Below are positions 32,232 through 40,806 of a stretch of 64,000 nt of DNA, piece by piece. The DNA is taken from contig NZ_JAHNZT010000030.1 in the NCBI RefSeq assembly GCF_019039035.1, forward strand, positions 1 through 64,000, in the 5' to 3' direction. Source of the stretch: Citreicoccus inhibens. Lineage in GTDB: Bacteria; Myxococcota; Myxococcia; Myxococcales; Myxococcaceae. Numbering within the stretch: position 1 is the stretch's first letter; the number at the start of each line of letters is the position of its first letter. Both the position numbers and the translations under genes were made by a program. The notes under the pieces are model-generated. The model was not told the origin of the DNA, did no database searches, and was given only the letters and a program-made list of their open reading frames with translations.

Positions 32232-35186
32232 ATGGCCACCCAATCGTCTGTCGCGGAGCCCGTCGCGGGCCCTCCCTCCACCGTTCTGCTCGTCGGTAGC
32301 GAGCGGGAGTACGCCCTGGCCCGCACGGCCCTGGGGCGCGCGGGCGTCGCCGTGACGCTGGAGGTCGTCAGCACGCCGCCGGCGCTGGAGGCCGCGCTCG
32401 GCCGTCCGTGGGCGCTGGTGCTGTGCGGCGCGGAAGCGCAGGGCCTGGACTGGGCCAGGGCCCACGCCACCTGGAAGGCGCGGGGCCTGGAGCTGCCCTT
32501 CGTGGTGCTGTCGGGAGAGTGGAGCGAGTCCACCCTGTCGGCCGCCATGCGCGGCGGCGCGCGGGACTACGTCACCGAGGACCGCTACGGCCACCTGCCC
32601 TTCGTGGTGGAGCGCGAGCTGCGCCTGGCCTCCGAGGAGCGCCAGCACCTGGACACGGCCGGGGAGCTGAAGCGCACCAATTGGATCCTCGGCAACATCA
32701 TCGACTCGCTGCCCTTCGTCCTCTTCGTGAAGGACGCGCAGACGCGCCGGCTGGTGGTGGCCAACCAGACGTTCGCGGACGCGTTCAAGGTCACCAAGGA
32801 GTGGCTGCTCGGGAAGCTGGACCACGACTACTTCCCGCAGGAGCAGGCGGACTCCTTCGTCGCCATCGACACGGAGATCCTCGAGACGAAGAAGATGAAG
32901 ACGTTCGAGGAGGTGGCCCGCGCCGGAGGCGTGGACCGCATCTTCGCCACGCGCAAGATTCCGCTGCTGGATGACACCGGCACCGCGCGCTACGTGCTCG
33001 GCGTCACCGAGGACATCACCGAGCGCAAGCAGAACGAGGAGATGCTGCGCGCGTCCACCACGGAGCTGGCCGCGGCCAACCGGCAGCTCGCCGCCAGCCT
33101 GGAGGAAATCAAGCGCACGCGCGCCGTCTCCGCGCGCTCGCTCGCCAGCTACCAGCAGCGCGCGCTGCAGATGGAGATCATCCGCCAGCAGAACGAGGAC
33201 CTGGACCGGCTGGCCCAGGAGCTGGCGGTGGCCAAGCGCAACGAGGAGGAGCGCGCCCGCGAGGCCGAGGCCGCCGCGCGCCTCAAGAGCGAGTTCCTGG
33301 CCAACTTCAGCCACGAGATTCGCACGCCGCTCAACGGCATCATCGGCTACTGCGACCTGCTCATGCGCGAGGAGGGCAACCGGCTCACGCCGCACGGCCG
33401 CCGCGACCTGGGCGTGGTGAAGACGAACGCGAAGACGCTGCTGGCGCTCATCAACGACATCCTCGACCTGTCCAAGATTGAAGCGGGCCGCGTGGAGGTC
33501 GTCACCGAGCAGGTGGACGCGCAGGAGCTGGCCGACGAGTGCATGGCCACGGTGAAGGAGTACCTCAAGGGCAAGGACGTGGCCCTCACCACGCACATCG
33601 ACGACGTGGCGCGCATGGTGCGCACGGACGCGCTGAAGCTGCGGCAGATCATGCTCAACCTCTTGAGCAACGCCGCGAAGTTCACCGAGACGGGCGAGGT
33701 GGCGCTGTCCATGGCCTCCGCGGGCGGCGGTGAGCTGCTCATGAAGGTGGAGGACACGGGCGTGGGCATCCCGTCCGACCAGCTCCCCTTCATCTTCGAG
33801 AAGTTCCGCCAGGTGGACGGCTCCACCACGCGCAAGGTGGGCGGCACCGGGCTGGGGCTCGCCATCGTGCGCGAGCTGTCTCGCGTGCTGGGCGGCACCG
33901 TGGCGGTGACGAGCACCCTGGGCCGCGGCTCCACCTTCAGCGTGCGGCTGCCCAGCGTGCTCGCGGACTCGCCCAACCACCCGCGGCAGCACAGCGAGCG
34001 GCTGGTGCCGGTGGAAGAGGTGGCCGGGCAGCTGGCGCCCATGGCGCAGCCAGGGAGCACCGTGCTGGTGGTGGACGATGATCCGCTCATCCAGCAGCTC
34101 GTCGTGGGCCAGCTGGAGCCCGCGGGCTTCAAGGTGGTGACGGCGGATGACGGCATCTCCGCGCTCAACCTCGCGCGGCAGGTGAAGCCGCAGGCCATCC
34201 TCCTGGACATCCACCTGCCGCGGCTGGACGGGTGGTCGGTGCTCAGCCAGCTCAAGGGCGAGCCGACGCTGGCGGGCATCCCCGTCATCCTCGTGTCCGT
34301 GGAGGAGCAGCGCGCGCGCGGCTTCAGCCTGGGCGCGTGCGAGTACCTGGTGAAGCCCGTGGAGCCCGAGCGGCTGGTGGAGGTGGTGCAGCGCTGCCTT
34401 GCCACCTCGGGCGTCACCTCGGGCTCGGGCACCGCCGAGGTGCTGGTGGTGGACGACGACGCGGCCACCCGCGAGCTGGTCAGCCGCAACCTGCGCCGCG
34501 CCGGCTTCTCCACCAACGAGGCCCGCAACGGAGAGGACGCGCTGCTCAAGGCGCGCGTGTCGCCGCCGTCGCTGGTGGTGTTGGACCTGATGATGCCCAA
34601 CCTGGACGGCTTCGAGGTGCTGCGCCGGCTGCGCGCGGAGAAGCTGGCCGTGCCGGTGGTGGTGCTCACCGGCAAGTCGCTGAGCCACGACGAGGAAGCG
34701 CTCCTGCGCGACGGCTTCGCGGGCTTCGTGCGCAAGGGCGGTCACGCGCTGGAGGACGTCATCGCGCAGGCCAAGGGGCTGCTCTTGTCCCAGCGCGCCG
34801 CCAGCGCCGGGCGGCTGCCCCGCGTGCTGTACGTGGAGGACAGCGCGCAGAACCGAGACATCGTCCGCCGCTACCTGGGCGGGCTGTTCGACCTCATCGA
34901 AGCGGAGGACGGCGAGCACGGCCTCGAGCGCGCCACCCGCGACAACCCCGACCTCATTCTGATGGACCTGTCTCTTCCCCGCCTGGACGGCTGGGAAGTC
35001 ACCAGGCGGTTGCGAGCACTTCCCTCCGTGACGCAGGTCCCCGTGATTGCCGTCACGGCCCACGCCGGAAGGGAATACCAGGACAAGGCGCAGGCGGCCG
35101 GGTGCAATGCGTACCTGACCAAGCCCTTGGATCGTGAACAGTTGCTCGAGACCATCCGCAAGCATCTAGGGAGAAGCCATGGCTGA
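32232..35186 (+). CDS. Hybrid histidine kinase: pseudo-receiver, PAS, HisKA/HATPase and three receivers
   Basis: The 984-residue cytosolic kinase starts with a receiver-like domain (1-130) whose phospho-Asp position reads ALVLCGAE, so it cannot be phosphorylated normally. PAS (150-265) and a coiled coil (265-345) follow, then HisKA with His361 in [12 protein letters not shown] and HATPase motifs ([25 protein letters not shown]). Three complete receivers come last: Asp659 ([11 protein letters not shown]), Asp785 ([11 protein letters not shown]) and Asp912 ([11 protein letters not shown]). It forms an operon with the FIST protein upstream and a receiver protein downstream, with an 8-bp overlap to the latter. 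It is probably the relay hub that receives the FIST signal. Confidence 0.94.
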   Translation: MATQSSVAEPVAGPPSTVLLVGSEREYALARTALGRAGVAVTLEVVSTPPALEAALGRPWALVLCGAEAQGLDWARAHATWKARGLELPFVVLSGEWSESTLSAAMRGGARDYVTEDRYGHLPFVVERELRLASEERQHLDTAGELKRTNWILGNIIDSLPFVLFVKDAQTRRLVVANQTFADAFKVTKEWLLGKLDHDYFPQEQADSFVAIDTEILETKKMKTFEEVARAGGVDRIFATRKIPLLDDTGTARYVLGVTEDITERKQNEEMLRASTTELAAANRQLAASLEEIKRTRAVSARSLASYQQRALQMEIIRQQNEDLDRLAQELAVAKRNEEERAREAEAAARLKSEFLANFSHEIRTPLNGIIGYCDLLMREEGNRLTPHGRRDLGVVKTNAKTLLALINDILDLSKIEAGRVEVVTEQVDAQELADECMATVKEYLKGKDVALTTHIDDVARMVRTDALKLRQIMLNLLSNAAKFTETGEVALSMASAGGGELLMKVEDTGVGIPSDQLPFIFEKFRQVDGSTTRKVGGTGLGLAIVRELSRVLGGTVAVTSTLGRGSTFSVRLPSVLADSPNHPRQHSERLVPVEEVAGQLAPMAQPGSTVLVVDDDPLIQQLVVGQLEPAGFKVVTADDGISALNLARQVKPQAILLDIHLPRLDGWSVLSQLKGEPTLAGIPVILVSVEEQRARGFSLGACEYLVKPVEPERLVEVVQRCLATSGVTSGSGTAEVLVVDDDAATRELVSRNLRRAGFSTNEARNGEDALLKARVSPPSLVVLDLMMPNLDGFEVLRRLRAEKLAVPVVVLTGKSLSHDEEALLRDGFAGFVRKGGHALEDVIAQAKGLLLSQRAASAGRLPRVLYVEDSAQNRDIVRRYLGGLFDLIEAEDGEHGLERATRDNPDLILMDLSLPRLDGWEVTRRLRALPSVTQVPVIAVTAHAGREYQDKAQAAGCNAYLTKPLDREQLLETIRKHLGRSHG

Positions 35187-35592
35187 AGCAAAAACTCGCG
35201 TCCTCGTCGTGGACGACGACCCCGACCTGCTCGACCTCGTGCAGCGCTCGCTGAGCGCCTACGGATTCGAAGTGCAGACCCACACCTCCGCGCTGGGGGT
35301 GTCCAACATCGTGCGCGCGTCCGAGCCCGACTTCGTGCTCATCGACGTGAACTTCCCCGCGCTCAAGGGCGACAAGGTCGTTGGCCTCGCGCGTCAATAC
35401 GCGCCGCCGGGGACGCGCTTCATCCTCTACTCGGCCTCGGATGAGTCCAAGCTGCGCTCCTTGGCGTTGGCCTCGGGCGCGGATGGCTACATCTCCAAGA
35501 GCGTCCAGGGCGCGGAGTTGGCCCAGAAGCTCCAGGCCATGCGCCTCAAACCCCGCCCGCCCAATCCCAATCCCGCACCTGTCGAGGGGTGA
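35179..35592 (+). CDS. Single-domain response regulator, third gene of the FIST operon
   Basis: The 137-residue receiver has an acidic pocket (VVDDD), phospho-Asp56 (LIDVNFP) and Lys in ISKSVQ. It has no output domain. It starts inside the end of the kinase gene, so the two are coupled and this is the likely phosphate acceptor. It is a close paralogue of the receiver at 42523-42918; they share the unusual SASDESKLR and SGADGYISKSVQGA segments. A short Pro-rich tail follows the domain. A weak hairpin (CGCGTG/CACGCG, 35602-35625) lies just past the stop. Confidence 0.92.
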   Translation: MAEAKTRVLVVDDDPDLLDLVQRSLSAYGFEVQTHTSALGVSNIVRASEPDFVLIDVNFPALKGDKVVGLARQYAPPGTRFILYSASDESKLRSLALASGADGYISKSVQGAELAQKLQAMRLKPRPPNPNPAPVEG

Positions 35593-35667
35593 GCATCTGT
35601 CCGCGTGAGGCAATTCCCCCACGCGCGGGCATTTGGTGGTATGCAGCGAATTGATGTGACTCGCAGT

Positions 35668-35682
35668 AGTGATGTCATCACT
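35668..35682. promoter_or_regulatory. Perfect 15-bp palindrome upstream of the dioxygenase operon
   Basis: AGTGATG-T-CATCACT is a perfect palindrome in the AT-richest part of the 220-bp gap, 130 bp before the first gene of the operon. Position and symmetry fit an operator for a dimeric repressor. I cannot place the promoter hexamers with confidence. Confidence 0.5.
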
Positions 35683-35812
35683 GTTAGTCTCGTAGCTGCT
35701 TTACCCGTTTGAGCAGTGCCGTACCTCTGGTGCCCGCGGCTCCCCAGTCCCGCGGGCACGACCCCCAACGAAGTCCCTTCCGAAGTCCCTCACCCCCCGC
35801 TCGGAGGGCCTC

Positions 35813-37645
35813 ATGCACTCGACCACTGATTACAGCCACGCGGAAAAACTGCGCCTCGAGCTGGAGCAACCGCTGTTCAACCCGCTGTTGAAGAAGTGGG
35901 TAGGCCGAGGGGAGTTGGACTACGAGCTGTATTTGAAGACGCCGACGCTGCTGTCGCTCCAGTCCACGGAGACGGAGCTGGTGGCGCATGACGAGCTGAT
36001 GTTCCAGATCGTCCATCAGTCGCAGGAGCTGTGGCTGAAGTTGGTGTCGCGCGAGATGGTGGAGGTGGTGGACGAGTTGGATCGCGACTCGCTGTGGGCC
36101 GTGTCGTCGCGGCTGGAGCGCGTGGCGCGAATCCTCCGGTGCGTGTCGGCGGAGATGGCGGTGCTGGAGACGATGACTCCAGACACGTACCAGACCATCC
36201 GGCGCAGCCTGGGCAATGGCAGTGGTCAGGAGTCCCCCGGCTACAACACGCTGCGCACGGCGGCGAGCGGCATGGAGGACGCGCTGGACCGGCTGCTGGC
36301 GCGGCGGAGCACCACGCTGATGGCGGTGTACTCGGGCCACGGCACCACGGACCTCAAGCGCGTGTGTGAGCAACTGGTGGACGCGGACGAGGCCTTCCAG
36401 GGCTGGCTGTACGCGCACTTCCAGCTCGTCCGGCGGACCATCGGCGTGGACCGTCAGGTGAAGGCGCTGGATGGGTTGCCTTCGCAGGTGCTCGCGGCGC
36501 GGATGAACCTGCCGCTGTTCCGCAAGCTGTGGGACGTGCGCGTGGAGATGACGACGGCGTGGAAGCGCGAGGGCGGCCACGCGCCCGGCGTCGAGCGGAG
36601 CGCCGGCGGTGGATGCCCGGCCATGGCGGAGCTGCGCGCCGAGGCAGAGGCCGCGCGTGCCGCGGCGGGGGCGACGCCGGTGCTCGCGGATGCGGCCCGG
36701 ACCGAGGCCGCCCAGGTGCCCGTGGCGGCGCACGCGGCCGGGGCGACGCAGGTGCCCGCGGCGATGCACGCGAGCCCGGCGCCGCAGGTGCACGCGGACC
36801 CGGCGCCCCCCATGCCCACCGCTGTCGCGAACCTGCCGTACAGCCGCGAGGAGATTGCGCGGATGGCCGCGGCGGCTGGCTGCCCCATGCACGCGGAGCT
36901 GGCGAAGCGTGGCGAGGACAGCGCCAAGGCGAACGCGATGAAGGCACCGCACGCCGAGGCCCACGCGGACGCGACGCACGGGCGCGACGACGCGCCTCGC
37001 GCGGCCGGGGCCCACGCTGGGCATCCGGAGCCGTCGCACCGTCGCCCCGAGGCGCCGCGCGCGGGAGCGCCGCACCTCACGCACGGGACTCATGCGGAGC
37101 CGCATCGCCGAGACGACACCCCGCGCCCCGCGCTCGCGCACGGAGCGCATGCGGAGCCTCAGCGCCGCGATGAGGCGCCGCGCGCCGGTGCCGCGCACGT
37201 CGCTCATGCGGAGCCGCATCGTCGCGATGAGGCACCGCACATCGGCGCGGTGCATGTCGCGCATGCGGAGCCGCATCGTCGCGACGACACCCCGCGCCCC
37301 ACGCTCGCGCACGGAACGCATGCGGAGCCACATCGTCGTGAGGACACCCTGCGCGCCAGTCTGGTCCACGGTGCTCATGCGGAGCTTCGTGTCGGAGCGG
37401 TGCATGGCGTGCACTCGGAGGCGGTCCATCACGGGGGCCATGCCTCACATGCCCATGTGGACTCCGCGCACCGTCGCGACGAACTGGGGCGCAGCGCGGG
37501 AGGCCACCCCACGTCGCCCCATCGCGCGGTGGATCCCATCACCGCGGGCGCGCACCACGCTTCGGACTCGTCCACCCGCGCGAGCGTGGGCAGCCCGGCT
37601 CCCGTGCCCTCCACGTACCTGAACCCGCCCAGAGGGCGGTCATGA
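35813..37645 (+). CDS. Tryptophan 2,3-dioxygenase-family haem protein with His-rich repeat tail
   Basis: The first ~270 residues are a TDO-family domain: FQIVHQSQELWLKLV (His68, distal side) and AHFQLVRRTIG (His202, likely haem ligand). TIRRSLGNGSGQESPGYN replaces the classical GFQSxQFR, and ALDGLPSQVLAARMNLPLF replaces the GTGGS loop. These features match the bacterial TDO-like branch that includes aromatic hydroxylases such as MarE, so dioxygenation of Trp is likely but hydroxylation is possible. The remaining ~340 residues are an Ala/His/Asp/Arg-rich tail containing tandem 19-residue repeats (HAEPHRRDDTPRPALAHGA type). TDOs normally end near 280 residues, so the tail is exceptional. The kynureninase-like gene overlaps by ATGA. 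Confidence 0.85.
   Translation: MHSTTDYSHAEKLRLELEQPLFNPLLKKWVGRGELDYELYLKTPTLLSLQSTETELVAHDELMFQIVHQSQELWLKLVSREMVEVVDELDRDSLWAVSSRLERVARILRCVSAEMAVLETMTPDTYQTIRRSLGNGSGQESPGYNTLRTAASGMEDALDRLLARRSTTLMAVYSGHGTTDLKRVCEQLVDADEAFQGWLYAHFQLVRRTIGVDRQVKALDGLPSQVLAARMNLPLFRKLWDVRVEMTTAWKREGGHAPGVERSAGGGCPAMAELRAEAEAARAAAGATPVLADAARTEAAQVPVAAHAAGATQVPAAMHASPAPQVHADPAPPMPTAVANLPYSREEIARMAAAAGCPMHAELAKRGEDSAKANAMKAPHAEAHADATHGRDDAPRAAGAHAGHPEPSHRRPEAPRAGAPHLTHGTHAEPHRRDDTPRPALAHGAHAEPQRRDEAPRAGAAHVAHAEPHRRDEAPHIGAVHVAHAEPHRRDDTPRPTLAHGTHAEPHRREDTLRASLVHGAHAELRVGAVHGVHSEAVHHGGHASHAHVDSAHRRDELGRSAGGHPTSPHRAVDPITAGAHHASDSSTRASVGSPAPVPSTYLNPPRGRS
37091..37375 (+). repeat. 57-bp tandem repeats inside the dioxygenase gene
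   Basis: Units beginning CATGCGGAGC occur at 37091, 37148, 37205, 37262, 37319 and 37376, exactly 57 bp apart. This gives five full copies and a partial sixth, and each copy is 19 codons so the frame is kept. Copies are imperfect (for example RRDDTP versus RRDEAP). An older degenerate copy begins at 37022. Confidence 0.85.
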
Positions 37646-38790
37646 CCGCTGCGCCCACGTCGCTCACGACGCTGCGCGCGCACTATCCCGTCCTCGCCTC
37701 CTGCACGTACCTCAACAGCAACTCCACCGGCGCCCTGCCGGTGGCCGTCGAGCGGGTGCTTCGCGAGTACTGGGACACCCTGCGCGCCTGGCGAGATGAC
37801 GCGTGGGAAGGCTGGATGAACGGCATCCTCGGCTACGCGAACACGGTGGCTCGCCTCATCGGCGCGCCGCCGGGCTCGGTGGCCACGGATGTGAGCCTGA
37901 GCACCTTGCTCGGGCGGCTCGGCACCTGCTTCGACTGGAGCGGGCCGCGCCGCCGCGTCGTCGTGACCGACCTGGAGTTCCCCACGGTTCCCTTCCTGTG
38001 GAAGGGCTTCGAGCGCTACGGCGCGGAGCTGGTGGTGGTGCCCTCTCTCGACGGGCGCGTGGACGAGGAACGCCTGTGCTCGGCCATCGATGAGCGGACG
38101 CTGCTCGTCTGCGTCTCGCACGGGAGCTTCTCCACCGGCGCCGTCCTCGACGCCGCGCGCGTGGCGAAGGCCGCCCATGCGATGGGCGCGCTCGTCGCGC
38201 TCGATGCCTACCAGACCGTGGGCACCGTGCCGGTGGACGTGAGCGCGTTGGACGTCGACTTCCTCCTGGGGGGCGCGCACAAGTGGCTGAGCGGCTCCGA
38301 GGTCGCGTACCTGTACACGCGCCCCTCGCTGCTCTCCACCCTGCGCCCGGCCGCCACGGGCTGGCTCGCGGGCGATGCGCCCTTCACCTTCCTGCCCTCG
38401 GGAGACTACGCGCCGGACGCGCGCCGCCTCATGGCGGGGACGCCCGCGCCGCTGCTCGCCCTGCTGTCCCGTCCGGGCCTGGACCTGCTGCTGAGCGTGG
38501 GCGTGGAGGCCATTCGCGCCCACTCGCTCGCGCTCACCTCGCGCATCATCGCGCGCGCCGACGCGGCGGGACTGACGGTCGTGACGCCCCGCGAGCCCCA
38601 TCGGCGCGGCGGAGTGGTGTGCCTGCGATTCCCCGGCGACACGGACGTGGTGAAGCGACTGGCCGCACGGTCTTTCATCTGCAGCCACCGCGGCTCACTG
38701 CGCATCGGGCCGCACTTCTACAACACCGCGGAAGAAGTGGAGGCCTTCATGGATGCGCTGACCGAGGAGCACCGGAGGGCGGCGGCATGA
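37642..38790 (+). CDS. Kynureninase-like PLP enzyme (class V aminotransferase fold)
   Basis: The 382-residue protein has the fold-type I signs of kynureninases and related class V aminotransferases. These are the N-terminal YLNSNSTGALP (compare YLdgNSlG), the WEGWMNG segment, ALDAYQTVGTVPVDVSALDVDF with the PLP-ring Asp, and GGAHKWLSG with the predicted PLP Lys214. It lies directly after the TDO-family gene (ATGA overlap), so L-kynurenine or a related alpha-amino acid from that step is the expected substrate. A dedicated formamidase is not in the operon. It may be a true kynureninase or a specialised desulfurase/lyase relative; the context supports the former. Confidence 0.85.
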   Translation: MTAAPTSLTTLRAHYPVLASCTYLNSNSTGALPVAVERVLREYWDTLRAWRDDAWEGWMNGILGYANTVARLIGAPPGSVATDVSLSTLLGRLGTCFDWSGPRRRVVVTDLEFPTVPFLWKGFERYGAELVVVPSLDGRVDEERLCSAIDERTLLVCVSHGSFSTGAVLDAARVAKAAHAMGALVALDAYQTVGTVPVDVSALDVDFLLGGAHKWLSGSEVAYLYTRPSLLSTLRPAATGWLAGDAPFTFLPSGDYAPDARRLMAGTPAPLLALLSRPGLDLLLSVGVEAIRAHSLALTSRIIARADAAGLTVVTPREPHRRGGVVCLRFPGDTDVVKRLAARSFICSHRGSLRIGPHFYNTAEEVEAFMDALTEEHRRAAA

Positions 38791-39821
38791 GCGCGCTCGC
38801 CATGGATGCAAGCTCGCCGCGCGCGCTGTTGCACCTGCTCTTCAATGGCGCGCGCGCCGTGGACGTGTTGGAGACCGCCCTGGCCCTGGGCCTGCTCGAC
38901 GTGCTGGAGCCCGGCCCCGTCACGCTGGGCGCGCTGGCCGCGCAGCACAAGCTGGTGCCCGGCCGGCTCTACAAGTTCCTCGACTGCCTGGAGAGCCTGG
39001 GCCTGGTGAAGCGCGAGCAGGACTCCGACGCGCTGGAGTCCGCGCGCTACCGCGCCGTGCCGGGGCTGCGCGCCGCGGCCGAGTCCGTGCTGGGCCTGCA
39101 CTCCCTGGAACGCGACCGCGAGCAGTACGCCTGGCAAGAGCTGCGCGGCCGACTCCCCGAGGTGCTGCGCGGCGCCCACTCGATGTCCACCGCGTCCTTC
39201 GACTGGCCTCCGCGCACCGCGTCGCAGGTGGAGGGCTTCGAGTCCAGCATGGCCGCGGGCCTCGGCCCCATCCTGGAGACGTTCCGCACGCACGCGGAGA
39301 GCCTCTTCTCGGCGGGGGCGCGGCTGCTCGACGTGGGCGGCGGCGATGGGACGCTCGCGGGGCACCTGCTCCGCGACCACGCGGGGCTCAGCGTGGACGT
39401 CTACAACCTGCCGGCCACCGAGCCGCTGGTGGCGCGCACGCGTCAGCGCTTCGAGCACCCCGCCGCGCGCATGGGCTTCGTGGGAGGAGACTTCCTGCGC
39501 GAGGCCCTGCCCACGGGTTACTCCGCGCTGTCCTTCGTGCGCGTGCTGCACGACTGGCCAGCCGAGGTGGCGCGGTCGCTGATGAAGGCCGCGTACGATG
39601 CGCTTCCCTCGGGCGGGCGCATCCTCATCTGCGAGGAGTTCCGCACCCCCGAGCGACTGGCCGCGCAGTTCTTCTGGTCCTACTTCCTCATGGGGGTGGA
39701 CTCGTGCGTCAGCCGACTGCGCGAGGTGGACTTCTACCTGCGCACGCTGGAGGACGTGGGCTTCCACGCGCCGCACGTGAAGCCCGGCCCGTTCGAGCTG
39801 GTCGTCGCCCACAAGCCCTGA
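38787..39821 (+). CDS. SAM-dependent O-methyltransferase (acetylserotonin-OMT-like)
   Basis: The 344-residue protein has the two-domain layout of small-molecule O-methyltransferases. An N-terminal winged-helix dimerisation domain (ALALGLLDVLEPGPVTLGALA) precedes a Rossmann domain with motif I DVGGGDGTLAGHLL (Asp182), FVRVLHDWPAEV (motif with His-Asp) and LPSGGRILICEEF (motif III). Start ATG overlaps the stop of the kynureninase-like gene (ATGA), so the three genes form a translational unit. By context it should methylate an aromatic amine or hydroxyl derived from tryptophan/anthranilate. A hairpin at 39847-39875 ends the unit. Confidence 0.88.
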   Translation: MSALAMDASSPRALLHLLFNGARAVDVLETALALGLLDVLEPGPVTLGALAAQHKLVPGRLYKFLDCLESLGLVKREQDSDALESARYRAVPGLRAAAESVLGLHSLERDREQYAWQELRGRLPEVLRGAHSMSTASFDWPPRTASQVEGFESSMAAGLGPILETFRTHAESLFSAGARLLDVGGGDGTLAGHLLRDHAGLSVDVYNLPATEPLVARTRQRFEHPAARMGFVGGDFLREALPTGYSALSFVRVLHDWPAEVARSLMKAAYDALPSGGRILICEEFRTPERLAAQFFWSYFLMGVDSCVSRLREVDFYLRTLEDVGFHAPHVKPGPFELVVAHKP

Positions 39822-39846
39822 GGGCGGGTGTCTCGCAGCGGACGGA

Positions 39847-39875
39847 AGGGCGCGGTTTCTTGCTCACCGCGCCCT
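39847..39875 (+). terminator. Terminator of the dioxygenase operon
   Basis: AGGGCGCGG (39847-39855) and CCGCGCCCT (39867-39875) form a perfect 9-bp stem with an 11-nt loop (TTTCTTGCTCA), about 25 bp after the methyltransferase stop. Confidence 0.6.
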
Positions 39876-39923
39876 CGGCAATGCTCAACTCCCTGAAGCC
39901 ATACGCAGACGGGAGGAGCCTCC

Positions 39924-40718
39924 ATGAAGGGTCCCCGGTCACGGTCGGGGTGGAGCGCCGCGTTGAGCGGCGTGGGACTGGCGGAAGCGGAGCCTGGCCC
40001 CCGCGAGCACGGGGACGCGGGCGTGGGGCGAGTCGGCCCCGAGCGCGAGGTCATGGTGCCGGTGGATGACGCCACCGTGCTCAGGGGGCGCCTGGCGATT
40101 CCACCGAGCGCGGTGGGCATGGTGGTGCTGGCGCGCGGCAGTGACAGCAGTCGCGGCAGCCTCCGGCTCGCGCAGACGGCGGGGCTCTTGCGGCAGGCCG
40201 GGTTGGGCACCCTGCTCCTGGACCTGCTGACCCACGTCGAAGAGGAGGAGCGGCGCACGCGTCAGCTTCGCTTCAACATCGGACTGCTCGGCCTGCGCAT
40301 GGCGGGCGCGGCGCGCTGGCTCCAGCGCGGCGCCACCACGGCCCGGCTGCGCGTGGGCTACTTCGGCTCGCACACGGGAGCGGGCGCCGCATTGTGCGCG
40401 GCGGCCTTGCGTCCAGACTGTGTGCACGCCGTCGTGTCGCGCGGTGGGCGGCCGGACCTCGCGGGGAGCGCGCTGACGCGCGTGCGAGCGCCCACGCTGC
40501 TTTTGGTGGGAGGAGCGGACGCGCTGGGCCTGGAGGTCAACGACCGAGCCTGCGCCACGCTGCGGGCCGACAAGCACGTCGAGGTCATTCCCGGCGCGAC
40601 GCATCACTTTCACGGCCCCGGGGAGCTCGCGCGAGTGGCCGAACTCGCCTGCCAGTGGTTCCTCCAACATCTGGCCGAAACGCCCGCGTCCGCCTGGGAG
40701 GAAGCGCCCCCGCCATGA
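39924..40718 (+). CDS. Dienelactone-hydrolase-family protein with altered nucleophile elbow
   Basis: The 264-residue protein is an alpha/beta hydrolase of the DLH type often fused to phosphoribosyltransferases. The segments VVSRGGRPDLAG, LLLVGGADALGLEVN (acid) and GATHHFHGPGEL (His) match the family. The nucleophile elbow, usually FGASTGAAAA, reads FGSHTGAGAA: the Ser position is His150, with Ser149 one residue earlier. The catalytic triad is thus disturbed, and ARGSDSSRGS also replaces AHGSGSSRHS. It may be inactive or use another nucleophile. It lies downstream of the tryptophan-related operon but behind a terminator, with its own GGAGGAG ribosome-binding site. A formamidase role is speculative. 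Confidence 0.8.
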   Translation: MKGPRSRSGWSAALSGVGLAEAEPGPREHGDAGVGRVGPEREVMVPVDDATVLRGRLAIPPSAVGMVVLARGSDSSRGSLRLAQTAGLLRQAGLGTLLLDLLTHVEEEERRTRQLRFNIGLLGLRMAGAARWLQRGATTARLRVGYFGSHTGAGAALCAAALRPDCVHAVVSRGGRPDLAGSALTRVRAPTLLLVGGADALGLEVNDRACATLRADKHVEVIPGATHHFHGPGELARVAELACQWFLQHLAETPASAWEEAPPP

Positions 40719-40783
40719 AGCGCGCGCGCCCCGGCGAGCGGCCCGCGGGAGGAGCGCAGCGCCGTGAAGAAGGCCTGTGCTCC

Positions 40784-40802
40784 GGGCGCGGGGCTCGCGC
40801 CC
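40784..40802. terminator. Bidirectional hairpin between convergent genes
   Basis: GGGCGCG-GGGCT-CGCGCCC, a perfect 7-bp stem, lies between the stops of the hydrolase-like gene and the opposing kinase. Confidence 0.45.
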
Positions 40803-40806
40803 CCGC

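Noticed and set aside
30798-35165. 1455-codon open frame on the minus strand across the FIST/kinase operon
   Set aside because: It is antisense to genes with clear domains and is an expected by-product of very high GC at third positions.
35179-35592. The FIST-operon receiver as a DNA-binding regulator
   Set aside because: After the receiver domain only a short Pro-rich tail remains, with no helix-turn-helix.
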